The position numbers and the translations under genes are program-made. From contig JAUYDL010000050.1 in NCBI GenBank assembly GCA_030691865.1, forward strand, positions 1-30,078: a DNA stretch of 30,078 nt, written 5' to 3'. The notes under the pieces are model-generated. The model worked only from the letters and a program-made list of their open reading frames with translations. It did no database searches and was not told the origin of the DNA. Origin of the DNA: Candidatus Omnitrophota bacterium. Lineage in GTDB: Bacteria > Omnitrophota > Gorgyraeia > Gygaellales > Profunditerraquicolaceae. Positions 28,984 to 30,078 of this stretch are shown here, one piece after another. The stretch's first letter is position 1, and every line of letters begins with the position of its first letter.

Positions 28984-30078
28984 ATGGAAAAGAAAATTTG
29001 TATTTTGCTAGGATTGATAATGTTGGTGGTTTCTGTAGATATTTATGCCGAGGAAACCCAATATAGTAAGGCTAAGGTTGTAGAGTTAGAGCCAATAACA
29101 GTAACTGCTTCAAGAGCAGAAAGAAGAATATCAGAGGTTCCTTCCAATACAAGTATTATTTCAGAAAAAGATATCCAAAGCTCAAACGCCAAAAGCATCC
29201 CGGATTTATTAAAAGATGTAGGGGGTATTAATATGTACGATTCTTCCGGTGTGGGGACTGCTGGGGCAGTTAATATGCGCGGTTTTTATGGAGGTATGTC
29301 TTCGCATCAGTTGGTGTTAGTAGATGGAATACCCCAGAACAAAGGCAAAGATAAACTGGTTGATTGGGATTTGATTTCGTTGGATAACATAGAAAGTATT
29401 GAGGTTGTGCGGGGGCCTGCATCAGCTTTATACGGAGATAACGCAATGTCTGGTGTAATAAATATTATTACCAAGAAGCCGAAAGATAAACCCGAGGCTA
29501 AAGTTTATGCTTCTTACGGAAGTTTTAATACGCAGGAATATAAAACATCTATTTCAGGCGCGTATAAGCAGCTGGGGATTCTTTTAGGAGTAAGCCAAAA
29601 AATTACCGATGGTTTCCGGAAGCATTGTAATTATGACCGGACGCATATAGGTGGAAGGCTTGATTATAATATTAACGATGATCAAAAAGTGCAATTTTTA
29701 TTAGACTATTATAAGAAAAAACGCGGGGCTCTGCCCTGGGCTTTAAGCGAGGCCCAGATTGCGCAAGACCGGCGTCAGGCGCGTCCGGGTACGGAGAACG
29801 ATAAAAGCGATGAAACAAAAACCGACATCAGTATTACGCATGCCTGGGATATAAGCAGCAATGCAAAAACGGAAGAGATATTTTATTATAAATATGATAA
29901 CGCCGATTCCTTTTACACTGGCCCCAACCTTACTCAGAATTCTCAGAAAGAACAGCTCGAGGATGAGAATGCATATGGTTTTATGCTTAAAGGCAGCCTG
30001 AATCAGGAAATTATGGGATTAGGCCACGAATTCACCTCGGGGATTGATTTGGAAAGAGATAATTTTGATTATAAGGAA
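28984..30078 (+). CDS. btuB: TonB-dependent outer-membrane receptor, BtuB-like (partial, runs off the window)
   Basis: The visible 365 codons start at ATG 28984 after GGGAGGAG and stay open to the window end. Residues 1-22 are a signal peptide (cleavage near YA-EE). ELEPITVTASR (34-44) contains the TonB box, followed by the plug domain with VLVDGIPQNKGK and VVRGPASALYGDNAMSGVINIITKKP, and then the first beta-barrel strands. The plug fits BtuB/colicin-I-receptor-like proteins. The cobalamin riboswitch and the preceding BtuFCD genes argue for cobalamin or another corrinoid as substrate. The C-terminal part of the barrel is outside the window. Confidence 0.92.
   Translation, partial: MEKKICILLGLIMLVVSVDIYAEETQYSKAKVVELEPITVTASRAERRISEVPSNTSIISEKDIQSSNAKSIPDLLKDVGGINMYDSSGVGTAGAVNMRGFYGGMSSHQLVLVDGIPQNKGKDKLVDWDLISLDNIESIEVVRGPASALYGDNAMSGVINIITKKPKDKPEAKVYASYGSFNTQEYKTSISGAYKQLGILLGVSQKITDGFRKHCNYDRTHIGGRLDYNINDDQKVQFLLDYYKKKRGALPWALSEAQIAQDRRQARPGTENDKSDETKTDISITHAWDISSNAKTEEIFYYKYDNADSFYTGPNLTQNSQKEQLEDENAYGFMLKGSLNQEIMGLGHEFTSGIDLERDNFDYKE

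Noticed and set aside
1..30078. CRISPR array, tRNA or rRNA genes
   Set aside because: I saw no regularly spaced direct repeats and no cloverleaf or rRNA-like sequence; the structured RNAs visible are the two cobalamin-type riboswitches and hairpins.

Overview
The window is about 30 kb of a Gram-negative bacterial chromosome, and every recognisable gene lies on the + strand. Evidence for an outer membrane is an LpxL-type lipid A acyltransferase and a TonB-dependent receptor with a signal peptide and TonB box. The moderate-to-low GC, the UgtP/MGDG-synthase-like glycosyltransferase, the GGGGACGGTTCTATTTTT palindromes and the mixture of pathways suggest a candidate phylum such as Omnitrophota (PVC superphylum). 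That assignment is an inference from style, not a database result.

Region 1 (1-3077) is the distal alpha operon: rpsM, rpsK, rpsD, rpoA, rplQ. S13 and especially L17 carry lysine-rich C-terminal tails. Region 2 (3093-10937) is central metabolism: an aspartate aminotransferase, a LeuC/LeuD-type hydro-lyase that probably acts as aconitase, an isocitrate dehydrogenase of the NAD/Ser-Asn type, malate dehydrogenase, dihydrolipoamide dehydrogenase and a stand-alone lipoyl domain. A pilT gene sits between the two hydro-lyase subunit genes. Region 3 (10947-16102) has its own sigma70-like promoter. It holds a small HTH protein, a GAF/HD-GYP phosphodiesterase, three envelope-lipid/glycan enzymes (GT28, LpxL-like, GT2), a COG2426 membrane protein and the corrinoid adenosyltransferase cobO.

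Region 4 (16126-28726) reads as one cobalamin-riboswitch-controlled transcription unit. A promoter, a classical cobalamin aptamer and a strong intrinsic terminator precede cobC, cobU, cobT, cobS, cbiB and cobD, which do nucleotide-loop assembly and aminopropanol-arm synthesis. Next comes an unusual cassette: an asparagine-synthetase-like ligase with a C-terminal zinc ribbon, a 35-residue lysine-rich peptide, a stem-loop, a radical SAM/SPASM peptide-maturase-like enzyme, a Dph6-like ATP-pyrophosphatase, a compact second radical SAM enzyme and an orphan CbiE-like methyltransferase. The B12 importer genes btuF, btuC and btuD follow. Region 5 (28737-30078) has a palindromic repeat, then a second and more compact cobalamin-type riboswitch that controls a btuB-like outer-membrane receptor running off the window.

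The most interesting content is the peptide-modification cassette (about 21.4-26.1 kb) inside the B12 salvage/uptake operon. It looks like a ribosomally made, radical-SAM-modified peptide whose synthesis is controlled with cobalamin supply. I recall the family names CbpA/CbpB for a similar precursor/maturase pair but could not check them; the product and its role are unknown to me.
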